The notes below the pieces were generated by a model. It did not search any database. It was not told the origin of the DNA and was given only the letters and a program-made list of their open reading frames with translations. The position numbers and the translations under genes are program-made. Positions 52,588 through 61,776 of a DNA stretch of 64,000 bases are shown piece after piece; positions within the stretch are counted from its first letter, which is position 1; each line of letters opens with the position of its first letter. The stretch is from Halomicrobium zhouii (GTDB lineage Archaea > Halobacteriota > Halobacteria > Halobacteriales > Haloarculaceae): positions 682,001 to 746,000 of the forward strand of contig NZ_FOZK01000002.1 of the NCBI RefSeq assembly GCF_900114435.1. The letters run 5' to 3'.

Positions 52588-52703
52588 GGTCGGTCCTTCC
52601 TTCAGCGGCTCGGCGTTACCTCGGATAGAACGGAACGAACAGGCTGTCACTACCACTGCGATACGCACCGTCGGTCCGGGTGCGACCCGGACTGCCGTAC
52701 TTT

Positions 52704-54488
52704 TTAGCCGTCTCCCGGCCGGACGAGCCCGTGCTTTATCGCGTGGATAGCCGACTGGTTCTCCGGGCCCGCGGTCCGGTAGGCGTCCTCGTCACCGACC
52801 CACTCGAAGTCGCGCGTGTTCCCCCACGTCCCGCTGACGCTCGTCGCGACGTGGATATCTGGCAGGGCGTGGTTCCACCATCGGGCGAACGTGCCCACTG
52901 CGTCGGCCGTCGTCTCGCGGTCGGACTGGCCGCCGAGCCGGTGCCAGAGGTCGACGAGGTTCACCGTCCGCTCGCCGTCGCCGTCCGCCGCCGGAATCGT
53001 GACTTCGACCGGTTTGCCGTGGGCCGACGTCTCGGTCGCCGGGTCGGTGACGCCGTAGCCGAGTGCGGTCGCCCCCGTCGCGGTGACGTCGTAGAGCGTG
53101 TGGGGGCTCCCGTCGCTGGGCCACAGCAACACGTCGAAGTTGTGCGTGTCGACGTCGGTGACCAGCCGCGGAGCCGGGATCTGCGAGAAGTCGACGTCGA
53201 ACCCGAACTCGGTCAGCGCCTGGTCGACGAGTTCGCCGCTGGCCTTCCACTCGGGCCACATGGGCGTGCGGAGGCGGAACCAGACCGACTCGCCGTCGGG
53301 GTCGTACCAGTCGCCGTCCTCGCGCGTGTACCCCGCCGAGCGCATGTACTCCGCCGCGCGCTCGGTTTCGGCCTCGACTGGATACTCGCGGAGGTCGGCC
53401 AGCACGTCCTCGTCGAGCCAGCGCCGTTCCGCTGGCGTCGCCATCCCCGTCTGTCGCGTCGTCGCCTCGCCGAACCCGCCCACGTCGACGACGTCGTCGA
53501 GCGGGAGGGCCGCGAGCAACGCGCGCCGGACCGCCAGCCGACCGAGGTGGGCGTTCCGCCAGTCGAGGGCGAGTTTCGTCCCGCCGGTCGTCGGGTACCG
53601 GGCGATCTGGTCGACGTTGTCCGCGGGCGACCCCTTCAGCCCCGTCAGCAGGCCGCTGCCGCCGTCGAGCGTTCCCTGCTGGACGAACTTGTCGAGGGAC
53701 ACCGACTGGACGACGGGGAACCACAGCGTCGGAATCGAGACGTCGTCGGCCCGGGGGTGGTCCTCGAAGCGTTCGAGCATCAGCCGGTTCATCGACGCCT
53801 CCACGAGCTCGTAGGGCCCACAGCCGACCCCCTTCTCCGCCGCGTCCTCGAGCGAGACGCGCCACTCGTGGAGCTCCGAGACGACGTCCTCGCGGGCCGC
53901 CGCCGTCGACGCACCGTCCAGACGGTCGGCCCACTGTTCGAACAGCCAGGCCGGCGTGTTGACGGCGCCGCCGACGACGTGGGACAGGACCAGGGGTTCG
54001 GCGAGTGCGCGGTCGAACCCGTAGACGAGGGTGTGCTCGTCGCGCAGCGTCACCGCCGGCCGGTCCTCGTCGCTCACGGCCGACTGGATCCGCTCGTACA
54101 CCCACTGGTCCCGCGCCGTCACGGGCTCGCCGTTCCACCAGGAGAACTCGTCGCTGTAGGTGACCGTCGCGGTCGCCCCGTCGATGGCGACGTCCTCGAC
54201 GACGTCGCCCAGTCGACGCTCCCCGCCGGGTCGCTGGACGGACTGGACCTCGAACAGCATCGTGTAGAAGTGCCAGGGGTACGAGCCCGACAGCCACGGG
54301 TTGAGCTGGACGCTCTCGGTGGCGTAGGGGAAGGCGTGGCCGAACACGTCCGAGGCGTGTCTGATGTCGTCCGGGTCGGCCGAGCAACCCGCGAGGCCGC
54401 CCAGGGCGAGCGCGCCGGCGCTCGCCAGGACCTGCCGTCGCGTCGTCGCCCCCGAACCGGATCCGTCGCGTCCGCGGCCGTCTCTCAT
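52704..54488 (-). CDS. Family-5 solute-binding lipoprotein, second
   Basis: 594 residues. Tat signal TTRRQVLASAGAL with lipobox GLAGC (C35). It shares with the 50449 protein the early NPWLSGSYPW and FSWWNGEP segments, GVGCGPYELVEAS, DWRNAHLGRLAVRRALLAAL, and AEYMRSAGYTREDGDWYDPD. They are thus paralogues with different pocket loops. It is convergent with the first. Separate ligands for two related proteins seem likely (for example oligosaccharides of different branching). Confidence 0.85.
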   Translation of the reverse strand: MRDGRGRDGSGSGATTRRQVLASAGALALGGLAGCSADPDDIRHASDVFGHAFPYATESVQLNPWLSGSYPWHFYTMLFEVQSVQRPGGERRLGDVVEDVAIDGATATVTYSDEFSWWNGEPVTARDQWVYERIQSAVSDEDRPAVTLRDEHTLVYGFDRALAEPLVLSHVVGGAVNTPAWLFEQWADRLDGASTAAAREDVVSELHEWRVSLEDAAEKGVGCGPYELVEASMNRLMLERFEDHPRADDVSIPTLWFPVVQSVSLDKFVQQGTLDGGSGLLTGLKGSPADNVDQIARYPTTGGTKLALDWRNAHLGRLAVRRALLAALPLDDVVDVGGFGEATTRQTGMATPAERRWLDEDVLADLREYPVEAETERAAEYMRSAGYTREDGDWYDPDGESVWFRLRTPMWPEWKASGELVDQALTEFGFDVDFSQIPAPRLVTDVDTHNFDVLLWPSDGSPHTLYDVTATGATALGYGVTDPATETSAHGKPVEVTIPAADGDGERTVNLVDLWHRLGGQSDRETTADAVGTFARWWNHALPDIHVATSVSGTWGNTRDFEWVGDEDAYRTAGPENQSAIHAIKHGLVRPGDG

Positions 54489-54588
54489 TGGCGGCTTCGT
54501 TGTGTAGCGGGGTGTATAAACGCTCCGTCGGACTGCCGGAGGGCTGCTCGACGGAGCGCGGCACCGCGAGAAGTGGTGGGGCCGCGGT

Positions 54589-55002
54589 CTACTCGCAGGG
54601 AAGCGATCCGACGTCGTCCTCGCTCGTGTCGCCGACGGCGACGGCGCCGCACATCAGGAAGTGCGTGTCCTGGGCGTCGTGGTAGGAGTAGACGCCGGAA
54701 CTCTGGAACGTGTGGGCGCCGGTCTCGCCGGCCTCGATGGCCAGGTCCAGTTCCCACTCGTTCGAGCCGTCGACTTCGGTGTTGGCGCGGACGGTCCGCC
54801 GCTCGCCGGTCTCGTTGATCCACCTGACGGCCTCGCCCTCTGCGACGTGGACGCGCAGCGGGTCGAAGGCCTCGTCCTCGGTCAGCGTCACCTCCGCGGT
54901 GACTTCGCCCTGTGGTTCGCTGGAGCCGCCGCCGCCGCAGCCGGCCATCGCGATCGCCGATGCTGTCACTGTCGTCGTCGTGAGGAATTGTCGTCGTTTC
55001 AT
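54589..55002 (-). CDS. Cupredoxin-fold lipoprotein with degenerate copper site
   Basis: 137 residues from the ATG at 55002. Tat-like signal (MKRRQFLTTTTV) with lipobox AMAGC (C22). The cupredoxin strand order is clear (DPLRVHVAEGEAVRWINETG, then GETGAHTFQSSGVYSYHDAQ, DTHFLMCGAVAVGD). The usual first His of the HTV motif is Arg (GERRTVRAN), and the blue-copper Cys after YxY is absent. One His and the Met remain, and a Cys follows Met. A functional type-1 copper site is therefore doubtful; a different metal or a structural role is possible. Confidence 0.75.
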   Translation of the reverse strand: MKRRQFLTTTTVTASAIAMAGCGGGGSSEPQGEVTAEVTLTEDEAFDPLRVHVAEGEAVRWINETGERRTVRANTEVDGSNEWELDLAIEAGETGAHTFQSSGVYSYHDAQDTHFLMCGAVAVGDTSEDDVGSLPCE

Positions 55003-55170
55003 AACTCTCTGTCGCCGGGTATATGCGAATAGCTCACACCGTTGGGGAAAATACTTTTCCCCCGGACAGGCCCCGCCGAGGTCGACCAGCGCGGGTCGCC
55101 CGGTGATCGACTGCCAACTGGATGAAAACAATCCGAACAAACATATAACCGGGTGTCAACACATCGGTGT

Positions 55171-56151
55171 ATGGACTACGTGTCACGCGACACGGCGCGA
55201 GTCGTTGCTATCGGGGTGGTGAGCATCGTAGCCATCGCGATGGGTGCGGCGACCATCCAGACCACCGTCGAGTTCGGGACCGGCACCGCGTCGGGCGGCT
55301 TCGAAATCGGCGAATCGGGTGGCCAGGCCGGTGGCCTGAACGACTCGACGTCGGAGACCAACACCAGCATCGACATGGAGGAGGGCGAGAGCTCGGACGG
55401 GTTCATCGCCCAGACCTCGACCTGCGTGGAACCGCTCTCGAAGTGGTACGGCGGACTCGGCTACTTCGGCTTCTTCGCCCTCGTCCTGTACGGGATCAAG
55501 CGTCGCTACTCGCTCGGAGCGTCTTTCCTCGGAATGTACGCGATCGCGCCGGTGGCGCTGACGGCGTACTTCCTCACGACCGACTGTACGGCGGCCCTCG
55601 ACGGCCAGAACGGCCAGTCGGGCGTCGTAGAGGGGATCGGCGACGCGGCCGGACAGGGCGTCGTCTCGACGGACGTCTCGCCGATGGTCGTCGGTGGCGT
55701 GTTCGCCCTCGCGCTGGTCGCGACGGCCGTGGTGCTCTACCGCGCATCGAGCGACCAGACGGTCGCGATGGTCGAGGAGGACGACGAGGAGGAACTCGGC
55801 AAGCCGGACGTCGGCGACCTGGCGGCCGCCGCGGCCGCCGCGGCCGACCGACTGGAGGAGCGCAACGCCGACGTGGACAACGAGGTCTACGCCGCGTGGC
55901 GCGACATGACCGCGCTGCTCCGGGTGTCGAAACCCGAGAGCTCCACGCCCGGAGAGTTCGCCGAGGCGGCTATCGAAGCGGGCCTCGACGAGGACGACGT
56001 CGGCCAGCTCACGCAGCTGTTCGAGGAGGTCCGCTACGGCAAGCGCGACCCCGAGTCCCGCGAGGAGCGGGCCATCGAGGTCTTCCGCTCCATCGAGACG
56101 GCCTACGGGACGGGCGACGACGCTGGCGCAGACGAGGGAGGTGAACGATGA
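55171..56151 (+). CDS. DUF4129-type membrane protein of the MoxR/DUF58 cluster
   Basis: 326 residues from the ATG at 55171. One N-terminal helix, an extracellular acidic linker, two to three further helices (YGGLGYFGFFALVLYGIK, SLGASFLGMYAIAPVALTAY, VVGGVFALALVATAVVLY) and a cytoplasmic C-terminal domain (VYAAWRDMTALLRVSKPESS, TPGEFAEAA, YGKRDPESREERAIEVF) with the DUF4129 pattern. It overlaps the DUF58 gene by 4 bp. TATA-like ACATATAACC at 55141-55150. Confidence 0.8.
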   Translation: MDYVSRDTARVVAIGVVSIVAIAMGAATIQTTVEFGTGTASGGFEIGESGGQAGGLNDSTSETNTSIDMEEGESSDGFIAQTSTCVEPLSKWYGGLGYFGFFALVLYGIKRRYSLGASFLGMYAIAPVALTAYFLTTDCTAALDGQNGQSGVVEGIGDAAGQGVVSTDVSPMVVGGVFALALVATAVVLYRASSDQTVAMVEEDDEEELGKPDVGDLAAAAAAAADRLEERNADVDNEVYAAWRDMTALLRVSKPESSTPGEFAEAAIEAGLDEDDVGQLTQLFEEVRYGKRDPESREERAIEVFRSIETAYGTGDDAGADEGGER

Positions 56152-58139
56152 ACGTCGACGAGATACTGAAGCGGCTGATCGTCGGAATCGGCCTGCTGTT
56201 CGTCGTCGTCGGCGTCGCGCTGATCGCCGTCCCGGACCCGTTCCCGTTCGGGGCAGAGGTCATCTTCGCCGCCGGCGTCGCCGCGCTCCTGGCCGCGGCG
56301 CTGACGGTCCGCGGCCGACTCCAGGGCGAGATAACCGAGACGGTGATGCCCGACCCCGAGCGACCGGCGGACAACCAGCGCCCCGGCGACGAGGTCGACC
56401 GGATGCTCTACGAGATGACCGAACTCCGCCAGGGCGTCGCGGAGAACAGCGAACACCTCGAAGAGCGCATGGATCGCCTCGGGGTCGCCATCGTCCAGGA
56501 CCGCGAGGACTGCTCGGTCGCGGAGGCCAGGACGGTCCTCGAGTCCGGCGACTGGACCGACGACCCCGACGCCGCCGCGTTCTTCCAGGGCGAGCGGACC
56601 GAGGCCGACGAGGCCGGATTCACGGGGCTCGTCCAGGGCGGCGACGACGGCGGCTTCGAGACCGAGTTCCGCGCGGCCGTCGAGGCGCTGCTCGACTACG
56701 GCGAGATCGAGGTCGACCCCATCGAGACCGAGGAACCGCCGAGCCGGTTCGAGCGGATCTTCGGCCGGTCCGGTGACGACGACGCCGACGCGGGCGTCGA
56801 GACGAACTGGAACGAGGCGGACTCCTCGATCCCGGACTTCGACACGAACGGGCCGCTGGAGGACGTCTCGCTCCACCACACCAACCGGTGGCTCGGCGTC
56901 ACCGCCTTCGGGCTGTTCGCCGTCGGCGTCGGCGTCGTCACCTTCTCCCCGGCGCTGATGATGGCCGGGACGGTCGGCATCGCCTACACCATCTACGGTC
57001 GCGTCTCGGCTGTCCCACGCGTCGAGTCCCTCGCCGTCGAGCGCGAACTCGAGGCCGACGACCCACAGCCCGGTGACGAGGTCGCGGTGACCGTCACCGT
57101 CCGCAACGAGGGTGACTCGATACTGCCCGACTTGCGGCTGGTCGACGCCGTCCCGGACGCCTTCGTCGTCACCGACGGCGTCCCGCGGCTCCACACCGCG
57201 CTGCGCCCCGGGTCGAGCGCGACGTTCTCCTACGTCGCCCGGGTCGAGCGCGGCGAGTACCGCTGGCCGGTGGTCTGCGTCTCGCGGGACTTCAGCGGCG
57301 GGGCCGAGCGGACGTCGCTGCTGACGCCCGAGACGGAACTGACCTGCGTGCCGTCGCTGAAAGTCACCAACGACGTTCCCGTCCGGGCCCAGACGACCCA
57401 GTACTCCGGCGACGTGAACACGCAGAAGGGTGGCTCCGGCCTGGAGTTCCATTCGGTCAGGGACTACCTGCCGGGCGACCCGATGAACCGGATCAACTGG
57501 AAGCAGGTCGCCCGGACCGGCGACCTGGCGACCATCGACTTCCGCCAGGAGCGGGCTGCGACGGTGACGTTGCTGTTCGACACGCGCCAGCGCGCTTACG
57601 TCGCCTCCGAGCCGGGCAAACCCCACGCCGTCGACAGCGCCGTCCACGCGGCCAGCGACGTGTTCGGCGCGCTGTTCGACCAGGGGAACCTCGTCGGCAT
57701 CGCGGCGTTCGACACCGTCCCGTGCTGGTACGACGCCGGCGCGGGCAGCGAGCACCGCGAGCACGCCCGGATGCTGTTCGCCCAGCACCCGGCGCTGTCG
57801 CCGCGGCCGCCGGACCGCCAGGACACCGAGGGCGGCTACATCGACCCGATGACGCACGTCCTCCGGCGGCTCTCGAGCAACTCCCAGATATTCCTCTTCA
57901 CGCCGCTGGCAGACGACTACGCGATGGAGGTCGCCAGTCGGCTGGACTCGAAGGGGCACCTGGTGACGGTGCTGAGCCCCGACGTGACGAACGACCAGAC
58001 GGTGGGCCAGCGCCTCACCCGCGCGGAGCGGACGGCGCGCGTCCGCAACCTCAGGCAGCGTGGCATCCGCGTCATCGACTGGAATCCGGACGACAAACTG
58101 CGACTGCAGATCGATCGAGCCAAAGCGAGGTGGGCATGA
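56148..58139 (+). CDS. DUF58-domain membrane protein
   Basis: 663 residues. Two N-terminal helices (LIVGIGLLFVVVGVALIAV and VIFAAGVAALLAAALTV), a cytoplasmic acidic region, and a second helix pair (around 250-285) followed by an Ig-like CARDB segment (PQPGDEVAVTVTVRNEGDS). The DUF58 signature FHSVRDYLPGDPMNRINWKQ is at around 430-450, and a VWA-like domain (TVTLLFDTRQ) comes next. DUF58 proteins associate with MoxR ATPases, which act on them as chaperones. The functional outcome in archaea is unknown. It overlaps the next gene by 4 bp. Confidence 0.85.
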   Translation: MNVDEILKRLIVGIGLLFVVVGVALIAVPDPFPFGAEVIFAAGVAALLAAALTVRGRLQGEITETVMPDPERPADNQRPGDEVDRMLYEMTELRQGVAENSEHLEERMDRLGVAIVQDREDCSVAEARTVLESGDWTDDPDAAAFFQGERTEADEAGFTGLVQGGDDGGFETEFRAAVEALLDYGEIEVDPIETEEPPSRFERIFGRSGDDDADAGVETNWNEADSSIPDFDTNGPLEDVSLHHTNRWLGVTAFGLFAVGVGVVTFSPALMMAGTVGIAYTIYGRVSAVPRVESLAVERELEADDPQPGDEVAVTVTVRNEGDSILPDLRLVDAVPDAFVVTDGVPRLHTALRPGSSATFSYVARVERGEYRWPVVCVSRDFSGGAERTSLLTPETELTCVPSLKVTNDVPVRAQTTQYSGDVNTQKGGSGLEFHSVRDYLPGDPMNRINWKQVARTGDLATIDFRQERAATVTLLFDTRQRAYVASEPGKPHAVDSAVHAASDVFGALFDQGNLVGIAAFDTVPCWYDAGAGSEHREHARMLFAQHPALSPRPPDRQDTEGGYIDPMTHVLRRLSSNSQIFLFTPLADDYAMEVASRLDSKGHLVTVLSPDVTNDQTVGQRLTRAERTARVRNLRQRGIRVIDWNPDDKLRLQIDRAKARWA

Positions 58140-58699
58140 TGAGTTCAGAACGAGTCAACGGCAGTATGGCGGGTTCGGAACAGGGCGACGAGACGGTACG
58201 GGCGGTCGAGGTAACGCACTCCCCGGCGACGGTGAGCAGTGTCCTGGCGGTCGTGGCGGCACTGGTGGCGGTCGTCGCCAGTGCCACGTCGCTGCTGGCG
58301 ATGGCGGTCAGCGCCTTCGGCCTGGTCGGCGTCGTCGCGGGCCTGTTCGCGTTCGAGTCCGAGCGTGCCGTCGCCATCGGGACGGGCATCGTCTTCGTCG
58401 GCGTCGTCCTGAGCGGCGTGTTCGGCAACTCGCTGCCGCTGCTGGTGCTCGGCTCGCTGGCGACGGTGCTGTCGTTCGACTACGGACAGAACGCCTTCAG
58501 CGTCGGCTCGCAGCTCTCTGACCAGACCGATACCATCAGGGGCGAGGTCGTCCACGCCGCGGCGAGCGTCGTGGTCGGCATCCTCATTGTCGGCGTCGCC
58601 TACGGCGTGTACGCGGTCGCCGTCGAGGGCCTGTCCTACGGCGCGCTCGCGTTCCTGCTGTTCGGCGGGTTGCTCCTGGTCTGGGGCATCAGGTCCTGA
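58136..58699 (+). CDS. Four-helix membrane protein (187 aa) in the MoxR cluster
   Basis: Two adjacent ATG codons (58136, 58139) overlap the DUF58 stop. Helices VSSVLAVVAALVAVVASATS, LLAMAVSAFGLVGVVAGLF, AIGTGIVFVGVVLSGVFGN, LPLLVLGSLATVLSFDYGQN and AASVVVGILIVGVAYGVYAV are predicted. It is a haloarchaeal partner of DUF58 with no assigned activity. Confidence 0.75.
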   Translation: MMSSERVNGSMAGSEQGDETVRAVEVTHSPATVSSVLAVVAALVAVVASATSLLAMAVSAFGLVGVVAGLFAFESERAVAIGTGIVFVGVVLSGVFGNSLPLLVLGSLATVLSFDYGQNAFSVGSQLSDQTDTIRGEVVHAAASVVVGILIVGVAYGVYAVAVEGLSYGALAFLLFGGLLLVWGIRS

Positions 58700-58841
58700 C
58701 CGGTTCGCCCCGGAACTTCGTTCTCGACGCGCCGCGCGGTCGCTCCCGGGTCACGGAGTGGCGACGACGCCGCACGGTCCGTGGTATCGTGAGGTGCGAG
58801 ACACCGTCACAATTAAGGTGACCTGTCTGCCCATCCATACT

Positions 58842-59813
58842 ATGGCGTCAGAGTTATCGATCCAGGCGGCAAGTGAAGAGATTGACCTGGTAGTCGACGA
58901 GATACGATCGTCGGTTATCATCGAGGAGGAGTTCCTCGAGACGGTCCTGGTGGGACTGCTCTCCCAGGGCCACGTCCTCCTCGAGGACGTGCCGGGGACG
59001 GGGAAGACGCTGACGGCGAACAGCTTCGCCGAGGCGCTCGGCCTCTCCTTCTCCCGGATCCAGTTCACGCCGGACCTGCTCCCCAACGACGTCACGGGGA
59101 CCTACATCTACAACGAGCAGAAAGGCGAGTTCGAGTTCAACGAGGGCCCCATCTTCGCCAACGTCATCCTGGCCGACGAGATCAACCGCGCGCCGCCGAA
59201 GACCCAGGCCGCCCTGCTCGAGGCGATGGGTGAGGGCCAGGTCACCACCGAGGGTGACACTCGCCAGCTGCCCGAGCCGTTCTTCGTCATCGCGACGCAG
59301 AACCCCGTCGAGCAGGAGGGGACCTTCCCGCTCCCCGAGGCGCAGGTCGACCGATTCAACATCAAGTCCAGTATCGGCTACCCCGACAACGATGGCGAGG
59401 TCGAACTCCTGCGTCGCCGGAACGACCGCTCGGCGCCGACGCCGACGGTCGAGCAGGTGCTGGACCACGACCGCGTCACGGCGCTCCAGGAGGTCCCCGA
59501 GACCGTCACCGTCACGGAGGACATGCTGGAGTACATCGCGGCCATCTCCCGGGCGACCAGGGAGGACCACCGCGTCCAGGTCGGCATGAGCCCCCGCGGG
59601 ACCCAGCGTCTCTACGAGGCCGTCCGCGCCCAGGCGGTCGTCGAGGGGCGCAACTACGTGACGCCGGACGACGTCAAGACCGTCTCGCGGGCGACGATGG
59701 CCCACCGCATGGTCCTGACCGCCGAGTCACAGGTCCAGGACGTCGACCGCAACGACATCATCGAGGACGTCCTCGAAGAGATTCCGGTACCGACCGTCGA
59801 GGCGCCGGCCTGA
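58842..59813 (+). CDS. MoxR-family AAA+ ATPase
   Basis: 323 residues. Walker A is EDVPGTGKTLTAN (GTGKT at 52-56), Walker B VILADEINRAPPKTQAALLE, and sensor residues lie in ATQNPVEQEGTFPLPEAQVD with the Arg finger region DRFNIK. C-terminal lid (VGMSPRGTQRLYEAVRAQAV). It is transcribed in the same direction as the DUF4129-DUF58 genes, with its own possible promoter (CACAATTAAGGTG near 58808). MoxR ATPases mature or remodel partner complexes; the DUF58 protein is the likely partner. Confidence 0.92.
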   Translation: MASELSIQAASEEIDLVVDEIRSSVIIEEEFLETVLVGLLSQGHVLLEDVPGTGKTLTANSFAEALGLSFSRIQFTPDLLPNDVTGTYIYNEQKGEFEFNEGPIFANVILADEINRAPPKTQAALLEAMGEGQVTTEGDTRQLPEPFFVIATQNPVEQEGTFPLPEAQVDRFNIKSSIGYPDNDGEVELLRRRNDRSAPTPTVEQVLDHDRVTALQEVPETVTVTEDMLEYIAAISRATREDHRVQVGMSPRGTQRLYEAVRAQAVVEGRNYVTPDDVKTVSRATMAHRMVLTAESQVQDVDRNDIIEDVLEEIPVPTVEAPA

Positions 59814-59825
59814 CATCTCAGTACA

Positions 59826-60548
59826 ATGGCTATCTCACAGGCGGTTCGAAACCCGCGATCGTACCTGAGTCGGACGCTCGGGATGTACCGGACGCTGCTG
59901 ACCGACCCCGGGACGTTCTACGACGAGTACGTCGGCACCCGCGGGCTCCGGGTCGAGATACTGCTGGTGCTGGTCGTCGGCGCCGTCGGCTTCGTCGGGA
60001 ACGTCTACGCGCTCCTCCAGGTCGAGGAACTGTTCGCACAGATAGAGGTGCCCCTGGGCCCGGACGTCGCCTTCGCGATGTGGGGTGAGGTCGTCGCGCC
60101 GCTGGTCGGCGCCGTCCTCCTGTGGGTGGGACTGACGACGGCACTGTACGTCGTCAGCTGGCTCTACTCCGCGGTCGGTGAGTACTACGTGCTCCTGAAG
60201 TGGACGGCGTGGGCGCTGGTGCCGCTGGCGTTCGCGAACCTGATCCACTCGGCCGCGATGGCGTACGCCGCCTTCTCGCTGTCGGCTTCCGACGTGGCGA
60301 CCTCGGAGATTCCGCGGCGTCCGGCGGACCGTGCGGCGTTCGTGTGGGACGTGGTGGCCGGCGAACTCGCCGTCCTCGCCGCCGTCGTCGTCGGCATCGC
60401 CTTCGCCGTCTGGGCGGGCTACATCGGCGCGTACGCCGTCCGCGGCGTCCGTGACATCGAGACCGACGAGGCCTACCGGGTCGCTGCCGTCCCGACCGTG
60501 GGCTACGTGCTGTACGTGGTCTACGAAGTGGCCACGACGGGGCTGTAG
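59826..60548 (+). CDS. Yip1-domain membrane protein
   Basis: 240 residues. MYRTLLTDPGTFYDEYV before the first helix is the Yip1-type entry segment. Five helices follow, with the conserved Yip1-like YYVLLKWTAWALVPLAFANL. It starts 12 bp after the MoxR gene and should be in its operon. No biochemical role is known in archaea. Confidence 0.75.
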   Translation: MAISQAVRNPRSYLSRTLGMYRTLLTDPGTFYDEYVGTRGLRVEILLVLVVGAVGFVGNVYALLQVEELFAQIEVPLGPDVAFAMWGEVVAPLVGAVLLWVGLTTALYVVSWLYSAVGEYYVLLKWTAWALVPLAFANLIHSAAMAYAAFSLSASDVATSEIPRRPADRAAFVWDVVAGELAVLAAVVVGIAFAVWAGYIGAYAVRGVRDIETDEAYRVAAVPTVGYVLYVVYEVATTGL

Positions 60549-60713
60549 ACCGGGCGAACCGATCAGGGCGAGCGAGCGGTCGTCGCGGCCGAAGCCGCGG
60601 TCGGCGACCGCGACGGTGTCGACTCGAACGTCACCGAACGCACACGAGGCCGCTCTGGACCGGCCCGATTCACCCGACCAGCCTGTGGCCCGTCCCGTGA
60701 ATTGCTCATCATT

Positions 60714-60751
60714 GTTGACGGAAGATATAAGGGGTGCTGGGTTGCGTCAAC
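60714..60751 (+). promoter_or_regulatory. Promoter/operator of the ABC transporter operon
   Basis: A perfect 7-bp inverted repeat GTTGACG (60714-60720) and CGTCAAC (60745-60751) brackets a TATA-like GATATAAGG (60724-60732) and ends 4 bp before the ATG at 60756. A dimeric regulator bound here would cover the promoter. Confidence 0.5.
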
Positions 60752-60755
60752 ATAC

Positions 60756-61775
60756 ATGCGATACTATGTCAGACGCATAGCGCAGTCAGTGTTTACCCTG
60801 TTGTCGGGACTGTTCCTGACGTACGCCCTCTATCGCCTCATCCCGGGGAGTCCGCTGAAGGCGATCATGGCCGACCTCATCGCCCAGCAGCAACGCAGGG
60901 GCGAGGTGGACACCGAACAGGTCGCGAGGATGGCGGAGCAGATGACGGGGATCAACCCGGACGAACCGATCATCGTCGGCTTCTTCAACTACGTCAGCGG
61001 GATCGTCCTGCGCGGGGACTTCGGGACCTCGATCATCTACCAGGACCCGGTGTTCGACATCCTCTTCCGGGCGATGCCGTGGTCCATCTTCCTCAGCGTC
61101 TACGGCATCATGCTGGGGTTCACGGCGAGCGTCCTCGTCGGCGTGTTGATGGCCTGGCACGAGGGCTCGAAGCTCGACTCCGGGCTGACGGTCCTCGTCC
61201 TCTCGGTGAACGCCATCCCGTACTACGTCGGCGCGATCGTCTTCCTCTCCGTCCTGGCGTTCCAGTGGGGACTGTTCCCGACCGGTGGCCGGGCGCCGCG
61301 GGCCGTCGAGCCGGGATTCAGCCTCCAGTTCATGCTGGGGATACTCCATCACGGGGCCTTACCCATCCTGTCGACCTTCCTCCTCGGGTTCGGCGCGGGT
61401 TCACTCGGGATGCGGGCCAACACCGTCCGCATCGTCGGCTCGGACTACCTCCGGTCGGCGCGCCTGCGGGGGGTGAGCACCAACCGCATCCTCACCCGGT
61501 ACCTGACCCGGAACGCGATACTGCCGCTGTACACGGGTCTGGTGGTCGGTATCGGTGCGCTGTTCGCCTCGAACGTGATCACCGAACAGATATTCCAGTA
61601 CCAGGGAGCCGGCTGGTTCCTGTTCGAGTCCGCGACGAAGCAGGACTACCCGCTGGTGATGGGGTCGTTCCTCTTCTTCGGAACGGTGACGGTGACCGGC
61701 ATCCTGATCGCCGACCTCACCTACGGTCTCATCGACCCGCGCGCTGAATCCGGTTCGACGAGGGATACCTTCTAA
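60756..61775 (+). CDS. Oligopeptide-type ABC transporter permease (DppB/OppB family)
   Basis: 339 residues from the ATG at 60756. The N-terminus MRYYVRRIAQSVFTLLSGLF and RLIPGSP are OppB-like, the permease has six helices, and the EAA loop reads RANTVRIVGSDYLRSARLRG. It pairs with the permease that starts 1 bp after its stop. Substrate may be peptide or oligosaccharide; many haloarchaeal systems of this class sit beside glycosidases. Confidence 0.9.
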   Translation: MRYYVRRIAQSVFTLLSGLFLTYALYRLIPGSPLKAIMADLIAQQQRRGEVDTEQVARMAEQMTGINPDEPIIVGFFNYVSGIVLRGDFGTSIIYQDPVFDILFRAMPWSIFLSVYGIMLGFTASVLVGVLMAWHEGSKLDSGLTVLVLSVNAIPYYVGAIVFLSVLAFQWGLFPTGGRAPRAVEPGFSLQFMLGILHHGALPILSTFLLGFGAGSLGMRANTVRIVGSDYLRSARLRGVSTNRILTRYLTRNAILPLYTGLVVGIGALFASNVITEQIFQYQGAGWFLFESATKQDYPLVMGSFLFFGTVTVTGILIADLTYGLIDPRAESGSTRDTF

Positions 61776-61776
61776 C

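Noticed and set aside
50392-52668. 758-residue open frame opposite the solute-binding protein gene
   Set aside because: It is a shadow of the strong third-position GC bias of the 50449 gene. The product is Val/Arg/Gly-repetitive with no domain, and the plus-strand gene has a signal peptide, lipobox and family motifs.
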